Below, in pieces: positions 18,792-28,863 of a DNA stretch of 64,000 nucleotides. Position 1 is the stretch's first letter, and every line of letters begins with the position of its first letter. The notes beneath the pieces are model-generated. The model saw only the letters and a program-made list of their open reading frames with translations. It made no database searches and was not told the DNA's origin. The stretch is from assembly GCA_046074525.1 (NCBI GenBank), contig JBJTOK010000066.1, positions 20,358 to 84,357 of the forward strand. Direction: 5' to 3'. Source of the DNA: JAHEZL01 sp046074525 (GTDB lineage Bacteria; Bacteroidota; Bacteroidia; Flavobacteriales_C; GCA-002722245). A program made the position numbers and the translations under genes.

Positions 18792-21176
18792 TCACTTCTC
18801 CATCGATTCAAACTCCACCTCATCCGAATTTCCATATTCATCCACCACAGTTAATTTGTGTTTTCCTAAAGAAGGCCTTATCGACTGGCGATGCGCGCCT
18901 TTTGTACTGCCCAGAAAAACACCATCCATGTGCCAGTACACCACAGCATTTTTCTGGTTGTGCACCACTTCAAAAATAGCTTGCTCATGTTCGCCCCTTA
19001 AATTTCGCGGAATAAAAACTTTGGAATGGTGGATAGGATAAACGATGTTAACACCTATGCGCCCCTCCATACAGCCCGGAAAATTAGGTGGTAGTTCTTT
19101 GTAGCTTGTGGTATGACTCTTTACATACCATGCTTGCAGCGAAGGCAGCACAAACCATTTTGCAGTGGTCATTTTTTCTACCGGATAGCATTTGCTGTTA
19201 ACCAGAAATTCGCCTTTCGCATCTAAAAATATCTGTTGGTGATAAGGACAAATTTTCGATTCTGTTCCTTTTGCATGAATTTTTTGCCAGTAAGTTTCTT
19301 CGCAATAAGCACCGGCACGATAGCCACTTTTGCTGCACACTTTTACTGTGCTCATGCCTTCCGGTTCCTTGAACCACGAGGTAGAAGGTAACAACTTGAA
19401 TAAGCGGAATAAAACTGGTCCGGCGTAGTTGAGTCCGGTCAAATCCGGTCGACCTTCCCCCGATGCATTGCCAACCCATACACCCACCACATATTCGGGT
19501 GTAACGCCTACTGCCCATGCATCGCGGTGACCGAAACTGGTGCCTGTTTTCCATGCTACTTTTCTTCCACCCAGAAATTCCTGCCAGCCTTCTTCCGTAC
19601 GTGGACGCAACACATTGCTCATTGTCTCGAAAGTATGCCAGATCGCGGCTTTGGAGAAATCTACATTTTTTTCGGTAGGCAGCGTATGTTCATTTTTCAC
19701 ATAAGAAACCGAAGGCATTTTTGAAGAATAAGATTGCAAATCGAAAGACATTTTTCGGTAGGCAGTCATCAAATCTATGAGTCGTACTTCACCGCCGCCA
19801 AGGATAAGCGAGAGGCCGTAATTTTGCGCGCTTCTGTTGAGCGAAGCAAAGCCCAGGTTGTGCAGCTTATCCAAAAAACGCTTGGTGCCGTATTCGTGCA
19901 AGGCAAAAACGAAGGGCACATTCAGGGATCGTGTTAATGCATCCGACATTGGTACAACGCCATCGTAAACATCTTCAAAGTTTTGTGGTGAATAACCCGA
20001 AAAACCGAAAGGAACATCGCTGAGCAAAGCATCCGGCAATTTCATTCCTTCATCCACCAACGACGCATACAGAAAGGGTTTCAGGATGCTGCCCGAACTT
20101 CGGGGAGCTTGTATCAAATCCACTTCTTCACCATAGTTTTTTTTCTCGCCTTCGATGTTGCCTACGTATGCAATGACCTTCCCCGTCTTTACTTCCATGA
20201 TCATGGCAGCGATGCTGTGCACTTCATTGCCAGAATATACTTTTTGAAAGCGGTTCATCTGCTGCATTACTTTCGATTGCAGATCGTAATTTAAAGTGCT
20301 TACGATGCGTTCGCCTTTCTTTCCATTGTTTTCCTGAAGTGCCATCAGATGTGTGGCCAGCTCCGGCAAATCCTTTGGTTTTCCGGGCAAGGGCTCTGCA
20401 ATAGCGAGTTCATAATCTTCATTAGAAATATCGCCGGCATCTCTTAATTTTTGGAGCAGCCAGTTTCTTTTCTTCAACAATTTTTCATGGTTTTTTCCCG
20501 GGAAGATTAACGCAGGAGCATTGGGCAATACAGCAATAGCAGCCATTTCACCCCAGGATAATTTTGATGCATCCCTTCCGTAATAGCGCCACGATGCGGC
20601 ACTAAGGCCCACTACATTTCCGCCGAAGGGAGCGTTGGATGCGTAGAGCTTTAAAATTTCTTCTTTCGAATAAGCACATTCAATGCGCAATGCCCAAAAG
20701 GTTTCTATGAATTTTTGGTAAATGTTTCTGTCTTCATTTCCCCGCGCCATTCTTGCCACCTGCATGGTGAGCGTGCTTCCGCCTCTTTTCCTGCCTGAGG
20801 AGAAAAGATTGTTGTACAGGGCTTTCGACATCGATACCGGATTGACGCCTGGATGCGAATAAAAATATTCGTCTTCAAAGAGCATGATAAGGCGCTTGAA
20901 TTTTGGCGGCACCGAATCTTCTGCCGGGAAGCGCCATTGTCCGTCATCGGCGATGCGCGCGCCAAGCATTTTCCCCGAGCTGCTGCAAATCACTGTACTT
21001 GTGGGAGAGCTGAAGAGCCGTGCGGGAATAAGAAAGTAAAACCAGATCAGAATTAGCAGCAGAACAACAAACCTGAATTTATATTTCAGGATATATTTTT
21101 TTGCTTTTCCGACCAGTGGGGCCGACGTGCCTTTGCGTCGGCCCTGATCGATTTTTACTTCGTTACTTTCACCCAT
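18792..21176 (-). CDS. pbpC: Penicillin-binding protein 1C
   Basis: Bifunctional peptidoglycan glycosyltransferase/transpeptidase anchored in the inner membrane. The 794 residues show one membrane segment (about 36-52), a GT51 domain with FEDEYFYSHPGVNP and GGSTLTMQVARM, a transpeptidase domain with SxxK in RSSGSILKPF and KTG in WKTGTSFGHRDAW, and a C-terminal BiPBP_C beta domain from about residue 700. That last domain and the neighbour are diagnostic of PBP1C. The start overlaps the end of the alpha-2-macroglobulin gene by 22 bases, so the two are coupled, as in enterobacteria. Confidence 0.95.
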   Translation of the reverse strand: MGESNEVKIDQGRRKGTSAPLVGKAKKYILKYKFRFVVLLLILIWFYFLIPARLFSSPTSTVICSSSGKMLGARIADDGQWRFPAEDSVPPKFKRLIMLFEDEYFYSHPGVNPVSMSKALYNNLFSSGRKRGGSTLTMQVARMARGNEDRNIYQKFIETFWALRIECAYSKEEILKLYASNAPFGGNVVGLSAASWRYYGRDASKLSWGEMAAIAVLPNAPALIFPGKNHEKLLKKRNWLLQKLRDAGDISNEDYELAIAEPLPGKPKDLPELATHLMALQENNGKKGERIVSTLNYDLQSKVMQQMNRFQKVYSGNEVHSIAAMIMEVKTGKVIAYVGNIEGEKKNYGEEVDLIQAPRSSGSILKPFLYASLVDEGMKLPDALLSDVPFGFSGYSPQNFEDVYDGVVPMSDALTRSLNVPFVFALHEYGTKRFLDKLHNLGFASLNRSAQNYGLSLILGGGEVRLIDLMTAYRKMSFDLQSYSSKMPSVSYVKNEHTLPTEKNVDFSKAAIWHTFETMSNVLRPRTEEGWQEFLGGRKVAWKTGTSFGHRDAWAVGVTPEYVVGVWVGNASGEGRPDLTGLNYAGPVLFRLFKLLPSTSWFKEPEGMSTVKVCSKSGYRAGAYCEETYWQKIHAKGTESKICPYHQQIFLDAKGEFLVNSKCYPVEKMTTAKWFVLPSLQAWYVKSHTTSYKELPPNFPGCMEGRIGVNIVYPIHHSKVFIPRNLRGEHEQAIFEVVHNQKNAVVYWHMDGVFLGSTKGAHRQSIRPSLGKHKLTVVDEYGNSDEVEFESMEK

Positions 21177-24100
21177 TGTCCGGCTGAACTAGCATTGATA
21201 TCATGGTCGTACATCGCTTCGCAATACACCGCAGGCATGTAGAATTGTCCCTGGTAAGCCGCGTGCAATACCACCTTGAAAGTCATGCTGCCCCTGTAAT
21301 TCATGTCGAAATAAGTCAGCACCCTGTCGTCACGGAAATCAATGTATTCGGCCTGGTTCCTTCGCTTATTGCGTTCTTCGGCACTGTCGTTATAATACTC
21401 CTCCGATTCTTCATAAGTATCAGTTACGGATTCAAAATTACTTGCGGTTTCATCCGTTTCGGCGAGATCCATGCGCGTATTCCTGATTTCCCAGCCCGAA
21501 GGGAAAATTTGCGTGAGCGCCATTTCTTCGAGATCACCGCCATAACTTGTATTGGTGATTTTTACAGTAGCAACGAAATCGGTTCCCTGCGGCAACGAAG
21601 AAGGATCGATGGTATTGCCGTTGAAATCGGTGTAAGTAATATCCATCGAAATGGAATTGCTTTGTGCAGTTTCTTCTCCCATCAGCGGAACACCGCGCAC
21701 ATACAATTTAGTGAAGAGAACACCTTTGCCTTTATTGATGATTTCAATTTCACCCGAACGGATTTTATTGGCATCAATTTCTACTTTGGAAATAGGATTG
21801 GTGATACTGATGGTTTTCACCGGTCCGCCCGCAATTTTATAATCTACTTCAATTCCTTTGCTGCTGCCCATTTTATTCACGAATTTGCAGGCAGCGAGCA
21901 AGCTGTAAGCTGTTGTTTGCGTGCTGTACCAATTATCGGTTCTCATGAGTCGGCAAATATCATCAAGTACTTTTTTGCCCTTGTCGTTCATGTTGAGGTA
22001 AGTCATGGATTCAAGGATCATCGACAAGTCGCGCAGACTGCTTCCGTAAGATCCGCCGAGTTCATTGTAATCCCTCACGTCGTAAGAAATATTCTGCACC
22101 ATGCTGAGTGCTATTTTTTCTTTTCCGGCGAGATGATATGCGGCAGCGAGACGCCATTTGGCTTCGTTGTGCAAGCCTGTCATTTCCTTGAGTCGGTTCA
22201 TTGCGCCCAGCTCCGGAGCACCTGCCAACGCCAGCGTATAGAGTCGGTAAGCCTGCGTGATTTCATCGTAATCATAATAGCTGCTGTTCGACCATGAGTT
22301 AGCGGCTTCGCTTTGGAAGGAAATCCATTTTTCCTTGAATCCTGCTGGCAAAGTATAACCTTGTTTTTCGGCTTCCATCATGAAGTGACCGGCATAGTTT
22401 GTTCCCCAGTGTGATGCATCGGAGTAGCCGTATTGCGGCCAGTACGACATTCCGCCATCGGCCAGCTGGAAGGTGCGTAATCTGGTGATGCCCGCTTCAA
22501 TATTCATTCGTATGGTTTCTTTCTCTTTATCAGTCAAATTGAGCAAACCTCCGAGGAACAATTGCGGGAACACTGAAGAAGTAGTTTGCTCAATACAGCC
22601 GTGCGGATACTGAATGAGGTACTGCAAACGCTCATCGAGATTCATGGATGGAATAGTACTGAATTCCAGAGTGACTTTATTCGTGCCCTGGAGTCCGAAT
22701 ACTGAGTAGCTGTTTTTCACCGACTGTCCGGGATTCACTGTTTCAGAAATCACTTTCGACATCATAGGGTTAGAACAGCGTACTTCGATATCGGTGATAT
22801 CGTTTGATTTTTCTCCTGCGCCGGTAGCCACAATTTCAATTTTTCCTTTGCCCACAGCTTCGGCTACCTGCAGTTCAAACTCCACAATCTGGTCGCCTTC
22901 TTCAGAGAAATGAATTTTCTTGGTAGCACCGCCAATCACTTTAAAGATTGCAGAAGGTTTGATGCTCACTTCCACATCTTTTACTTTTTTGTCCATGGCG
23001 AAAACAGTCACTGGTACTTTCACAATTTCTTTCGGCCCCAGAACACGTGGGAGGGTAGAAATCACCATCAGTGGCTTTTTCACCGGTGTAGTTTTTTCTG
23101 CTGAGCCGTAAGCCCCGTTGTCGCAGGCTACCACCATGGTGCGCACCGATCCTACATAATTTGGCATCTTGAATTTGTGCGTTTTCGTTTGTCCGGGCTC
23201 CAGGTAAAATGGTCCGAGGAAAATCACTGCCGGTTTAAAACGGTTGGTTTTTTCGCCACCGGCTTTGCTTGCTGCAGCCTCGTCACCACCTGCTGCGAGG
23301 AGTCCCATCATTTGTCCGTTGTAAGCACCTATCACGTATTTATACATGTCCCAGGTTTTGATACCCAGCGCTTCCTTGCTGTAGAAAACCGGCCATGCAT
23401 CAGGTGTTTTGAAGCGGGTGAGATCCAATAATCCTTCATCTACCACTGCGACGGTATAAGCCATTTTTCTTCCGTTTTTCTCCGACACGGTGATGTTCAC
23501 GTTTTGTTCGGGAGCGAGCACCTCAGGCATTTTGATTTGCGGAACGAGATGCGTTTTTGCGTCTTCCACCGAGATACTTTGTACGCCGTACATTCGTATC
23601 GGCACATCGTTGGCAGTTGAGTTGTGCGGTTGTATCAGCGTTACATGAACGAATACGTTTGGCGCCATGGCTTCTGTAGTGGTGAACTCGAAAGTATTGC
23701 CACTCAGCTCATGCCAGAAATGATCAATGATTTTTGATCCGGTTTCAATAGTTACCAAAGCACGTCCTTCCTTCACTTTAGGCAGTTGCACACTTACTTT
23801 TTCACCAACATTGTATTTGGTTTTGTTGGTAGAGAAAGCGAGCATTTCTGCGCCGCCCGGACCGTGACCGCCTTCTTCCCACCAGGAGCTATAAGTGGTG
23901 TAGAATATTTTTCCGGAGGTGTGGCCCGATACCGGATCGGTGATCTTGATCATTTTTCTTCCCCAGCTTGCACTTGGGAAAGTGAGCTCGTACAAGGCTT
24001 TCCCGTTTTTGGTAGACACATAATCTGTCTTGATTAAATTCTTGTAGCTGCTGGAATGGTAATCACCATATCCTTCGTCTTCAGAATAATCCCACCACCA

Positions 24101-26779
24101 TCTCCATTCGATTTCATAGATTTCAATCTTCATTTTATCGCGGCTCACCGGACGGTTGTTTTCATCCACAGAAGCAATGCTGATCATGTTTGGTTTATCA
24201 GAGAATAACGCGCCATTCCAGCCTTTGCCTTCAGGCACTTTTACACCCACATAAGAAGAGAAAGGCGAGTAGAGCACTTTAAACTGATCGGTACTGAAGT
24301 CGCCACCGCTCTCAAAAGCACGTGTTTTAAAGAAGCAGCTGAGCATGCCCGGAGCATCGCCTTCAATCTTGATCTCGGGATCAACACTGGCTTTTCCTTC
24401 GCCATCCAGTTTTCCTTTGAAAATCATTTTCTGTTCCGATTCAAAGTAAATGGTAGGATCATCAAATTCATAGCCTTCATAGCCTTTGAAAGAAGTAGTG
24501 GCACGCTTCATTGTCATTTCCACATCGGCCATTAAGTTTCGCGCTTTCGCGCCATGCAGCCATTTCACTTCGAGATTCCCGGAATTGTCGCCTTTCGATT
24601 TCAGCAGTTCCGTACCAAAATCCATATTGATTTTGAGTCGGTTGGGCTTCACGGTTTCAATCTTCAAAATCTTGCTGAATTCATTGCCCCCCACTTTGAT
24701 TTTGGCGGTCCAGTTGCCCGTAGGATCTTCTTCATTCGTCGCAAAACGGAAGTCGTACAAACCATTCACAGATGTGTTTTTCATGGTTTTTTTGTACAGC
24801 TGATCACGGGCGTTGTAAATCTCGCAAACCACAGGGTGGTCGGCTGGCAATACATCATTTTTATCTTCCAGCACGAAGTTCACATATACCGAATCTCCCG
24901 GACGCCAGACGCCTCTTTCAGTGTAGATATAACCTTTCACACCTTTCTTATTTTCGGTTCCTGACACATCGAACATACTTAAGGAAAGGGAAGAGCCTTC
25001 ATCTAGTCGGAGATAACCACGCTCACTGCCTTTTTTCGCTACGAGCAGGAAAGGCTTGCGTTTGGTTTTGATGCTTACAAAACCGTCGCCGTCGGTAGTG
25101 GCGCTGGTGATCAATTCATTTTGGTAATTGTACAATTCAATGTCCACGCCATCGAGTGGCTCAGTAGTTCGCAGGTCACTTACAGCCACCAAAATCTCGT
25201 CGGTATTTCCACCTTTGGCGATGATACCAAAGTTTGAGGCGAAGATGCTGCGCACGTTTTTATTCTGGCGTGTGATGTAATAGGAGATGTGACAAGGGTT
25301 GTCTCTTTCACTGTCTTCATAGCCTTCGTAGAACTGGAAGTCGTTGAAATCATAATCATCCCAGTAGCCGCTGTTCGGACGGTCGTAAAATTCTTCTTCC
25401 GCTTCTTCATAGCGCTTCCAGTAGTCGGCATCCACCACTTCCTGGCAAGGATAAAAGGAATGTTGTGGTTTAAAGCTGAGGTAAATGCGGTAGATGGCGC
25501 CTGGTTCCGATTGGATATATTTAGAGAGGTCGAGGGAGAAAGTATTCCAGCTGTGATAATTGATAGGTTTTTCAGGAACGATAGGCACTTCGCCACGATA
25601 AACAATTCTTCCTACGCGTTTGAGTTCATGCATTTCATCGAACTGGTTTTTCTGGAAAAACTGGTGCACATTTTTCTCTGCGACTTTCAGGATTTTCAGT
25701 TCAACAGCTTTCAGGTTTACCGCGCGGAAAGGCAAAACCAGTCCTTTAGTACTGGGCAGGATAACGCCGTTACCAATGATTTCCACAGCAGGATTGAGTT
25801 CGGCGAAGAGGATTTTTTTCACGAAATCTTCCTTCAGGCAAGTGTTGAAATTGCTGCAAATGCCTTGCTTGGCCACCAGCTCAAATTCGCCAACGATGCG
25901 GGAGGCAGGATAAATTTTAACCAGACTTCCTTTCGTGGTGAGTCGCACTTCACTGGAATTTTTAATGTAGATGAGTCCGTTCAAATCCAGTGAATCTTTC
26001 ACGGGATCAGAGAAATTTAGTGTAATGATTTGTTCGGGTTCGTTGATGTGCTTGCAGCTGAAAACCGTGAATTCATTGAGGGAAGGAATGATGACTTCTT
26101 TTTCAGCATTCTCTTCGGCGCCAACTTCCTTCATTTTACAGTGGAGGGAAATTTTGCTTCTGTCGTTGCCACGTCGTGCGTTGTTGATGTAATAAGTATG
26201 ATTTCTTCCGTCTTTATTGTGTTCCCACTGTATGTTGAGCTGCTGATCTTTTTGCTCGGCGCTGAATATTTTTTCCATTACATCTGGCTTCACGTAATCG
26301 GCGGTGGTAACAGATCCTTTCAGTCTTACTGCCGAACGATTTTTAGGATCGGTGGTGATGAGAGCCTCTTCTTCCACGAAGGCAATCTGACTGATTACCC
26401 TGAAATTAAATTCCAGGTTCTCCAGCTTTTCAGGTGCTTCCTTTACAATTTCTGAAAGATGAAATTCGGCTTCAAATTGTTCCCCCGATGGAAGGAGTTC
26501 TTTAGGCTTGAACTCGATGGTTTGTTTGTCGAGCCAATACGCTTTTCCTTCAATAGCCGGGGAGAATTCCAGCACATCTTCCTTCACTTCCTCACCGGCT
26601 TTGGCCGCGGCAACTTCCTGCACCAACTGCACTTTGATAGTGCTTTGGTTGGAAACAACGCCGTAGGTGAAGGCGCTGACATACTTGGCGAATTCGGGAT
26701 CGATGACAAAGCCTTCCTTGTCTTTGCAAGAACTCATGATCAGCACTGAAAAGAGAGCGAAGAGGGTAATTTTTTTCAT
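21155..26779 (-). CDS. yfhM: Bacterial alpha-2-macroglobulin lipoprotein
   Basis: A 1874-residue periplasmic lipoprotein predicted to trap proteases that breach the outer membrane. The lipobox (VLIMSSC, Cys18) is followed by a series of macroglobulin beta domains; TERGVWRPGDSVYVNF is the conserved MG block near the middle. The thioester CxEQ is intact (YPHGCIEQTTS, Cys1395) and sits in an alpha-helical thioester domain (WPQYGYSDASHWGTNYAGHFM). This makes it the thioester-bearing type rather than the thioester-less paralogue. It is the upstream partner of pbpC, which is thought to repair the wall at the same breach. Confidence 0.95.
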   Translation of the reverse strand: MKKITLFALFSVLIMSSCKDKEGFVIDPEFAKYVSAFTYGVVSNQSTIKVQLVQEVAAAKAGEEVKEDVLEFSPAIEGKAYWLDKQTIEFKPKELLPSGEQFEAEFHLSEIVKEAPEKLENLEFNFRVISQIAFVEEEALITTDPKNRSAVRLKGSVTTADYVKPDVMEKIFSAEQKDQQLNIQWEHNKDGRNHTYYINNARRGNDRSKISLHCKMKEVGAEENAEKEVIIPSLNEFTVFSCKHINEPEQIITLNFSDPVKDSLDLNGLIYIKNSSEVRLTTKGSLVKIYPASRIVGEFELVAKQGICSNFNTCLKEDFVKKILFAELNPAVEIIGNGVILPSTKGLVLPFRAVNLKAVELKILKVAEKNVHQFFQKNQFDEMHELKRVGRIVYRGEVPIVPEKPINYHSWNTFSLDLSKYIQSEPGAIYRIYLSFKPQHSFYPCQEVVDADYWKRYEEAEEEFYDRPNSGYWDDYDFNDFQFYEGYEDSERDNPCHISYYITRQNKNVRSIFASNFGIIAKGGNTDEILVAVSDLRTTEPLDGVDIELYNYQNELITSATTDGDGFVSIKTKRKPFLLVAKKGSERGYLRLDEGSSLSLSMFDVSGTENKKGVKGYIYTERGVWRPGDSVYVNFVLEDKNDVLPADHPVVCEIYNARDQLYKKTMKNTSVNGLYDFRFATNEEDPTGNWTAKIKVGGNEFSKILKIETVKPNRLKINMDFGTELLKSKGDNSGNLEVKWLHGAKARNLMADVEMTMKRATTSFKGYEGYEFDDPTIYFESEQKMIFKGKLDGEGKASVDPEIKIEGDAPGMLSCFFKTRAFESGGDFSTDQFKVLYSPFSSYVGVKVPEGKGWNGALFSDKPNMISIASVDENNRPVSRDKMKIEIYEIEWRWWWDYSEDEGYGDYHSSSYKNLIKTDYVSTKNGKALYELTFPSASWGRKMIKITDPVSGHTSGKIFYTTYSSWWEEGGHGPGGAEMLAFSTNKTKYNVGEKVSVQLPKVKEGRALVTIETGSKIIDHFWHELSGNTFEFTTTEAMAPNVFVHVTLIQPHNSTANDVPIRMYGVQSISVEDAKTHLVPQIKMPEVLAPEQNVNITVSEKNGRKMAYTVAVVDEGLLDLTRFKTPDAWPVFYSKEALGIKTWDMYKYVIGAYNGQMMGLLAAGGDEAAASKAGGEKTNRFKPAVIFLGPFYLEPGQTKTHKFKMPNYVGSVRTMVVACDNGAYGSAEKTTPVKKPLMVISTLPRVLGPKEIVKVPVTVFAMDKKVKDVEVSIKPSAIFKVIGGATKKIHFSEEGDQIVEFELQVAEAVGKGKIEIVATGAGEKSNDITDIEVRCSNPMMSKVISETVNPGQSVKNSYSVFGLQGTNKVTLEFSTIPSMNLDERLQYLIQYPHGCIEQTTSSVFPQLFLGGLLNLTDKEKETIRMNIEAGITRLRTFQLADGGMSYWPQYGYSDASHWGTNYAGHFMMEAEKQGYTLPAGFKEKWISFQSEAANSWSNSSYYDYDEITQAYRLYTLALAGAPELGAMNRLKEMTGLHNEAKWRLAAAYHLAGKEKIALSMVQNISYDVRDYNELGGSYGSSLRDLSMILESMTYLNMNDKGKKVLDDICRLMRTDNWYSTQTTAYSLLAACKFVNKMGSSKGIEVDYKIAGGPVKTISITNPISKVEIDANKIRSGEIEIINKGKGVLFTKLYVRGVPLMGEETAQSNSISMDITYTDFNGNTIDPSSLPQGTDFVATVKITNTSYGGDLEEMALTQIFPSGWEIRNTRMDLAETDETASNFESVTDTYEESEEYYNDSAEERNKRRNQAEYIDFRDDRVLTYFDMNYRGSMTFKVVLHAAYQGQFYMPAVYCEAMYDHDINASSAGQWVKVTK

Positions 26780-26924
26780 ACAGGGTTTTTAGATATTCGA
26801 AAGTTAAAAGTAAATGAAATAGCTGTGCAGCGCCCGGGAAAATATTTTTCGTGGATGGTGGGTGATTAAGTGTGGAGCTTTGGTGATTTTTTGTTTTGAT
26901 ACTTTGTTTGAGCATTTTTCATTT

Positions 26925-26994
26925 TTTCTCTCGCCTGTCCCCGCGTAGGTCATCCTGACGAAGGAAGGACCTACGCGGGGACAGGCGAGAGAAA
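26925..26994. repeat. Palindromic intergenic repeat with 27-bp arms
   Basis: Perfect 27-bp arms (26925-26951 and 26968-26994) containing CTCGCCTGTCCCCGCGTAGG, with a 16-base loop. The inner text GTCATCCTGACGAAGGAAGGACCTA is close to that of the palindrome at 57872. It lies downstream of tsaB's stop and upstream of the macroglobulin start. Confidence 0.85.
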
Positions 26995-27020
26995 TATAAG
27001 GGAAGAAGGTGAATCAAGGT

Positions 27021-27704
27021 TCAGACTTTCTTCGGTCCCGCTACAAAATCTTTCAAATAGAAAGGCTCAAAGTAAGCCACGTCCTCAAAGGTTTTTGTGC
27101 TGAAAGCTTCTTCTGCGAAAGGCAGCATCCAGCGGGCAGAAGTTTGTATTTCAGGCAAGAAGGAAATGTTCTTTTTTGTAGTTAATACAGAAAGGCATTT
27201 CTGTGCGCCATCGCCGAAGATGTGCATGTTTTGGGTATTGTCGCCAAAAGAATTTTCGTCAATGATTTGTGCCTGGATTTCGCGGACTTCATTCAATCCG
27301 GCATCAAAGATTTGAGAGTAAACTTCCATGCGGCGCGCATCCAGCATAGGGCAGAGGAGGGCACCGGAAGAATAGTTGGGATGTTGAAGAGCACCATAGC
27401 TCAGCGCTTTTAAAGTATTGATGCCGATAAGCGGCAGTCCCAATCCGAAACACAAGCCCTTCGCTGTTGAAACGCCAATGCGTAGTCCGGTGTAGCTTCC
27501 CGGACCTTTACTCACCGCCACAGCGTTGAGGTCGCCGAAAGCAATTTTTGCTTCCTGTAGTGCAGCATCAATAAAAACATTCAGTTTTTCTGCGTGGGAA
27601 TATTGTTCGTCGTATTCTTCTTTCAGACTCAGTAAAACACCGTCTTTTGCTACTGCGACGGAGCAGAGCTTAGTAGTGGTATCGATATGGAGAATGATGG
27701 CCAT
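27021..27704 (-). CDS. tsaB: tRNA threonylcarbamoyladenosine synthesis protein TsaB
   Basis: Non-catalytic partner of TsaD in forming t6A at position 37 of ANN-decoding tRNAs. The 227-residue protein has the ASKHA-type N-terminus ILHIDTTTKLCSVAVAKDG, the dimerisation helix block YSHAEKLNVFID and the conserved KGPGSYTGLRIGVSTAKGLCFG. The C-terminal half is shorter and more variable, as usual for TsaB. The ATG is directly preceded by an exact TAnnTTTG element, so the message is probably leaderless. It is divergent from the small secreted protein at 27757. Confidence 0.94.
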   Translation of the reverse strand: MAIILHIDTTTKLCSVAVAKDGVLLSLKEEYDEQYSHAEKLNVFIDAALQEAKIAFGDLNAVAVSKGPGSYTGLRIGVSTAKGLCFGLGLPLIGINTLKALSYGALQHPNYSSGALLCPMLDARRMEVYSQIFDAGLNEVREIQAQIIDENSFGDNTQNMHIFGDGAQKCLSVLTTKKNISFLPEIQTSARWMLPFAEEAFSTKTFEDVAYFEPFYLKDFVAGPKKV

Positions 27705-27708
27705 GGCG

Positions 27709-27737
27709 CAAAAATAAGTCTTTTATTTTTGGCACAA
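27709..27737 (-). promoter_or_regulatory. tsaB promoter (TTG-N18-TATTTTTG)
   Basis: On the minus strand the -33 TTG (27735-27737) and the -7 TATTTTTG (27709-27716) are separated by 18 bases, a good match to the Bacteroidota sigma-70 consensus. The -7 element ends four bases before the ATG. Confidence 0.7.
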
Positions 27738-27756
27738 TTATTACTACCTTTTAAAT

Positions 27757-28212
27757 ATGAGAATCCTCTTTTTGTTTTTGTTTCTGCCAACGTTGTCCTT
27801 CTCCCAAAAGTTGAAGCTGGTAAATGCTACTGCGCAGCGCTGGAGTGGCGGAATTGCCGGCAGTTCGGGAACCAATTATTCGGTGGAATTCAGTGTTTCA
27901 CCGAAAGATTCTGTTCATCTTGATAGTGTTTATCTGAATGGAAAAAGTTACGGACTAGTGGCGTCCAATCAGGCGATCTATGATGCTTTCTGGTTCAAGC
28001 GACCGGAAAAGAAAAAGACTTTTATTTCCCTTATCATCAAAGAATCGTTCATGCAGTGTGCCTATCCAGTTGCCGATCCGATGCAGCAGGTAAAAGCCCC
28101 AATGCCTGCGGTAGCTGAGGGTTCGGCGTTGCTGATATATCACGTGAATGGCAAGAAAAAACAACTATTAATCAAGTCTTTTACGGCATTGCCGCCGGTG
28201 AATTATCCATAG
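27757..28212 (+). CDS. Small exported hypothetical protein
   Basis: A 151-residue protein with a signal peptide of about 16 residues (ILFLFLFLPTLSFSQ). The mature part is a predicted all-beta domain with the block KLVNATAQRWSGGIAGSSGTNY and a basic middle FKRPEKKKTF. I do not recognise a characterised family, although similar short periplasmic proteins occur in Bacteroidota. Divergent from tsaB; the next gene starts about 75 bases downstream. Confidence 0.65.
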   Translation: MRILFLFLFLPTLSFSQKLKLVNATAQRWSGGIAGSSGTNYSVEFSVSPKDSVHLDSVYLNGKSYGLVASNQAIYDAFWFKRPEKKKTFISLIIKESFMQCAYPVADPMQQVKAPMPAVAEGSALLIYHVNGKKKQLLIKSFTALPPVNYP

Positions 28213-28287
28213 CCGCCATTTGATAAAATCAATGCTTTTTTCCGGCGCAGTTTTTTAGTGCTTTGTATTTTCAGTAAAAATTTAGCT

Positions 28288-28863
28288 GTGCAAGATTTCG
28301 ATTATTTCAACTGGGTTATTCTTCCGCTGATTATTTTTTGTTCGCGATTGGTGGATGTTACACTAGGTACATTGCGTCACGTTTTTGTTTCCCGCGGATT
28401 TAAAAATCTCGCACCCCTCTTCGGGTTTTTTGAAGTGCTGATATGGATCATGGTGGCCAAGGAAGTGTTGATGAGCGCCAATAGCTGGCCGCATTATATC
28501 GCCTGGGCCGGTGGATTTGCGACAGGAAATTACCTTGGTTTGCGATTGGAGGAAAGACTTGCACTCGGATTACAAATCGTGCAAATCATTACTGATAGTC
28601 ACAGTGCTGAATTAATGAAGCAGCTCAGTGCCGCCAATCACGGCGCTACCGTAGTTGATGCTCATGGTTCGGCAGGAGCCGTGAAAATTATTTTTACCAT
28701 TGTGAAACGCAAAAACGTGAAAAAGATTCTTGATCTGGTGGATCGCTACAATCCCAATGCCTTTTATACAGTGGAGGATATTCGCCGCACTAAAAATGGC
28801 ATTTTTGACCAGAGTACATCGAAATCATTTTTTGCTTTGAGGAATTTAGGGAAGATGAAATAG
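28288..28863 (+). CDS. UPF0316 membrane protein (DUF5698 + DUF2179)
   Basis: A membrane protein of the UPF0316 family, function unknown. From the GTG at 28288 it has 191 residues; an in-frame GTG at 28258 would add ten unlikely residues. Three hydrophobic segments cover residues 8-85, with the family block RLVDVTLGTLRHVFVSRG and the loop WAGGFATGNYLGLRLEERLA. The C-terminal 80 residues are a DUF2179 domain (GATVVDAHGSAGAVKIIFTIVKRKNVKKIL), a small domain also found at the end of YitT proteins such as the one at 32036. A hairpin overlaps its stop codon. Confidence 0.85.
   Translation: MQDFDYFNWVILPLIIFCSRLVDVTLGTLRHVFVSRGFKNLAPLFGFFEVLIWIMVAKEVLMSANSWPHYIAWAGGFATGNYLGLRLEERLALGLQIVQIITDSHSAELMKQLSAANHGATVVDAHGSAGAVKIIFTIVKRKNVKKILDLVDRYNPNAFYTVEDIRRTKNGIFDQSTSKSFFALRNLGKMK

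Noticed and set aside
21203..22297. A 364-codon open frame on the plus strand
   Set aside because: It lies wholly antisense to the alpha-2-macroglobulin gene, whose reading is certain; it has no recognisable domain and reflects codon bias of the opposite strand.
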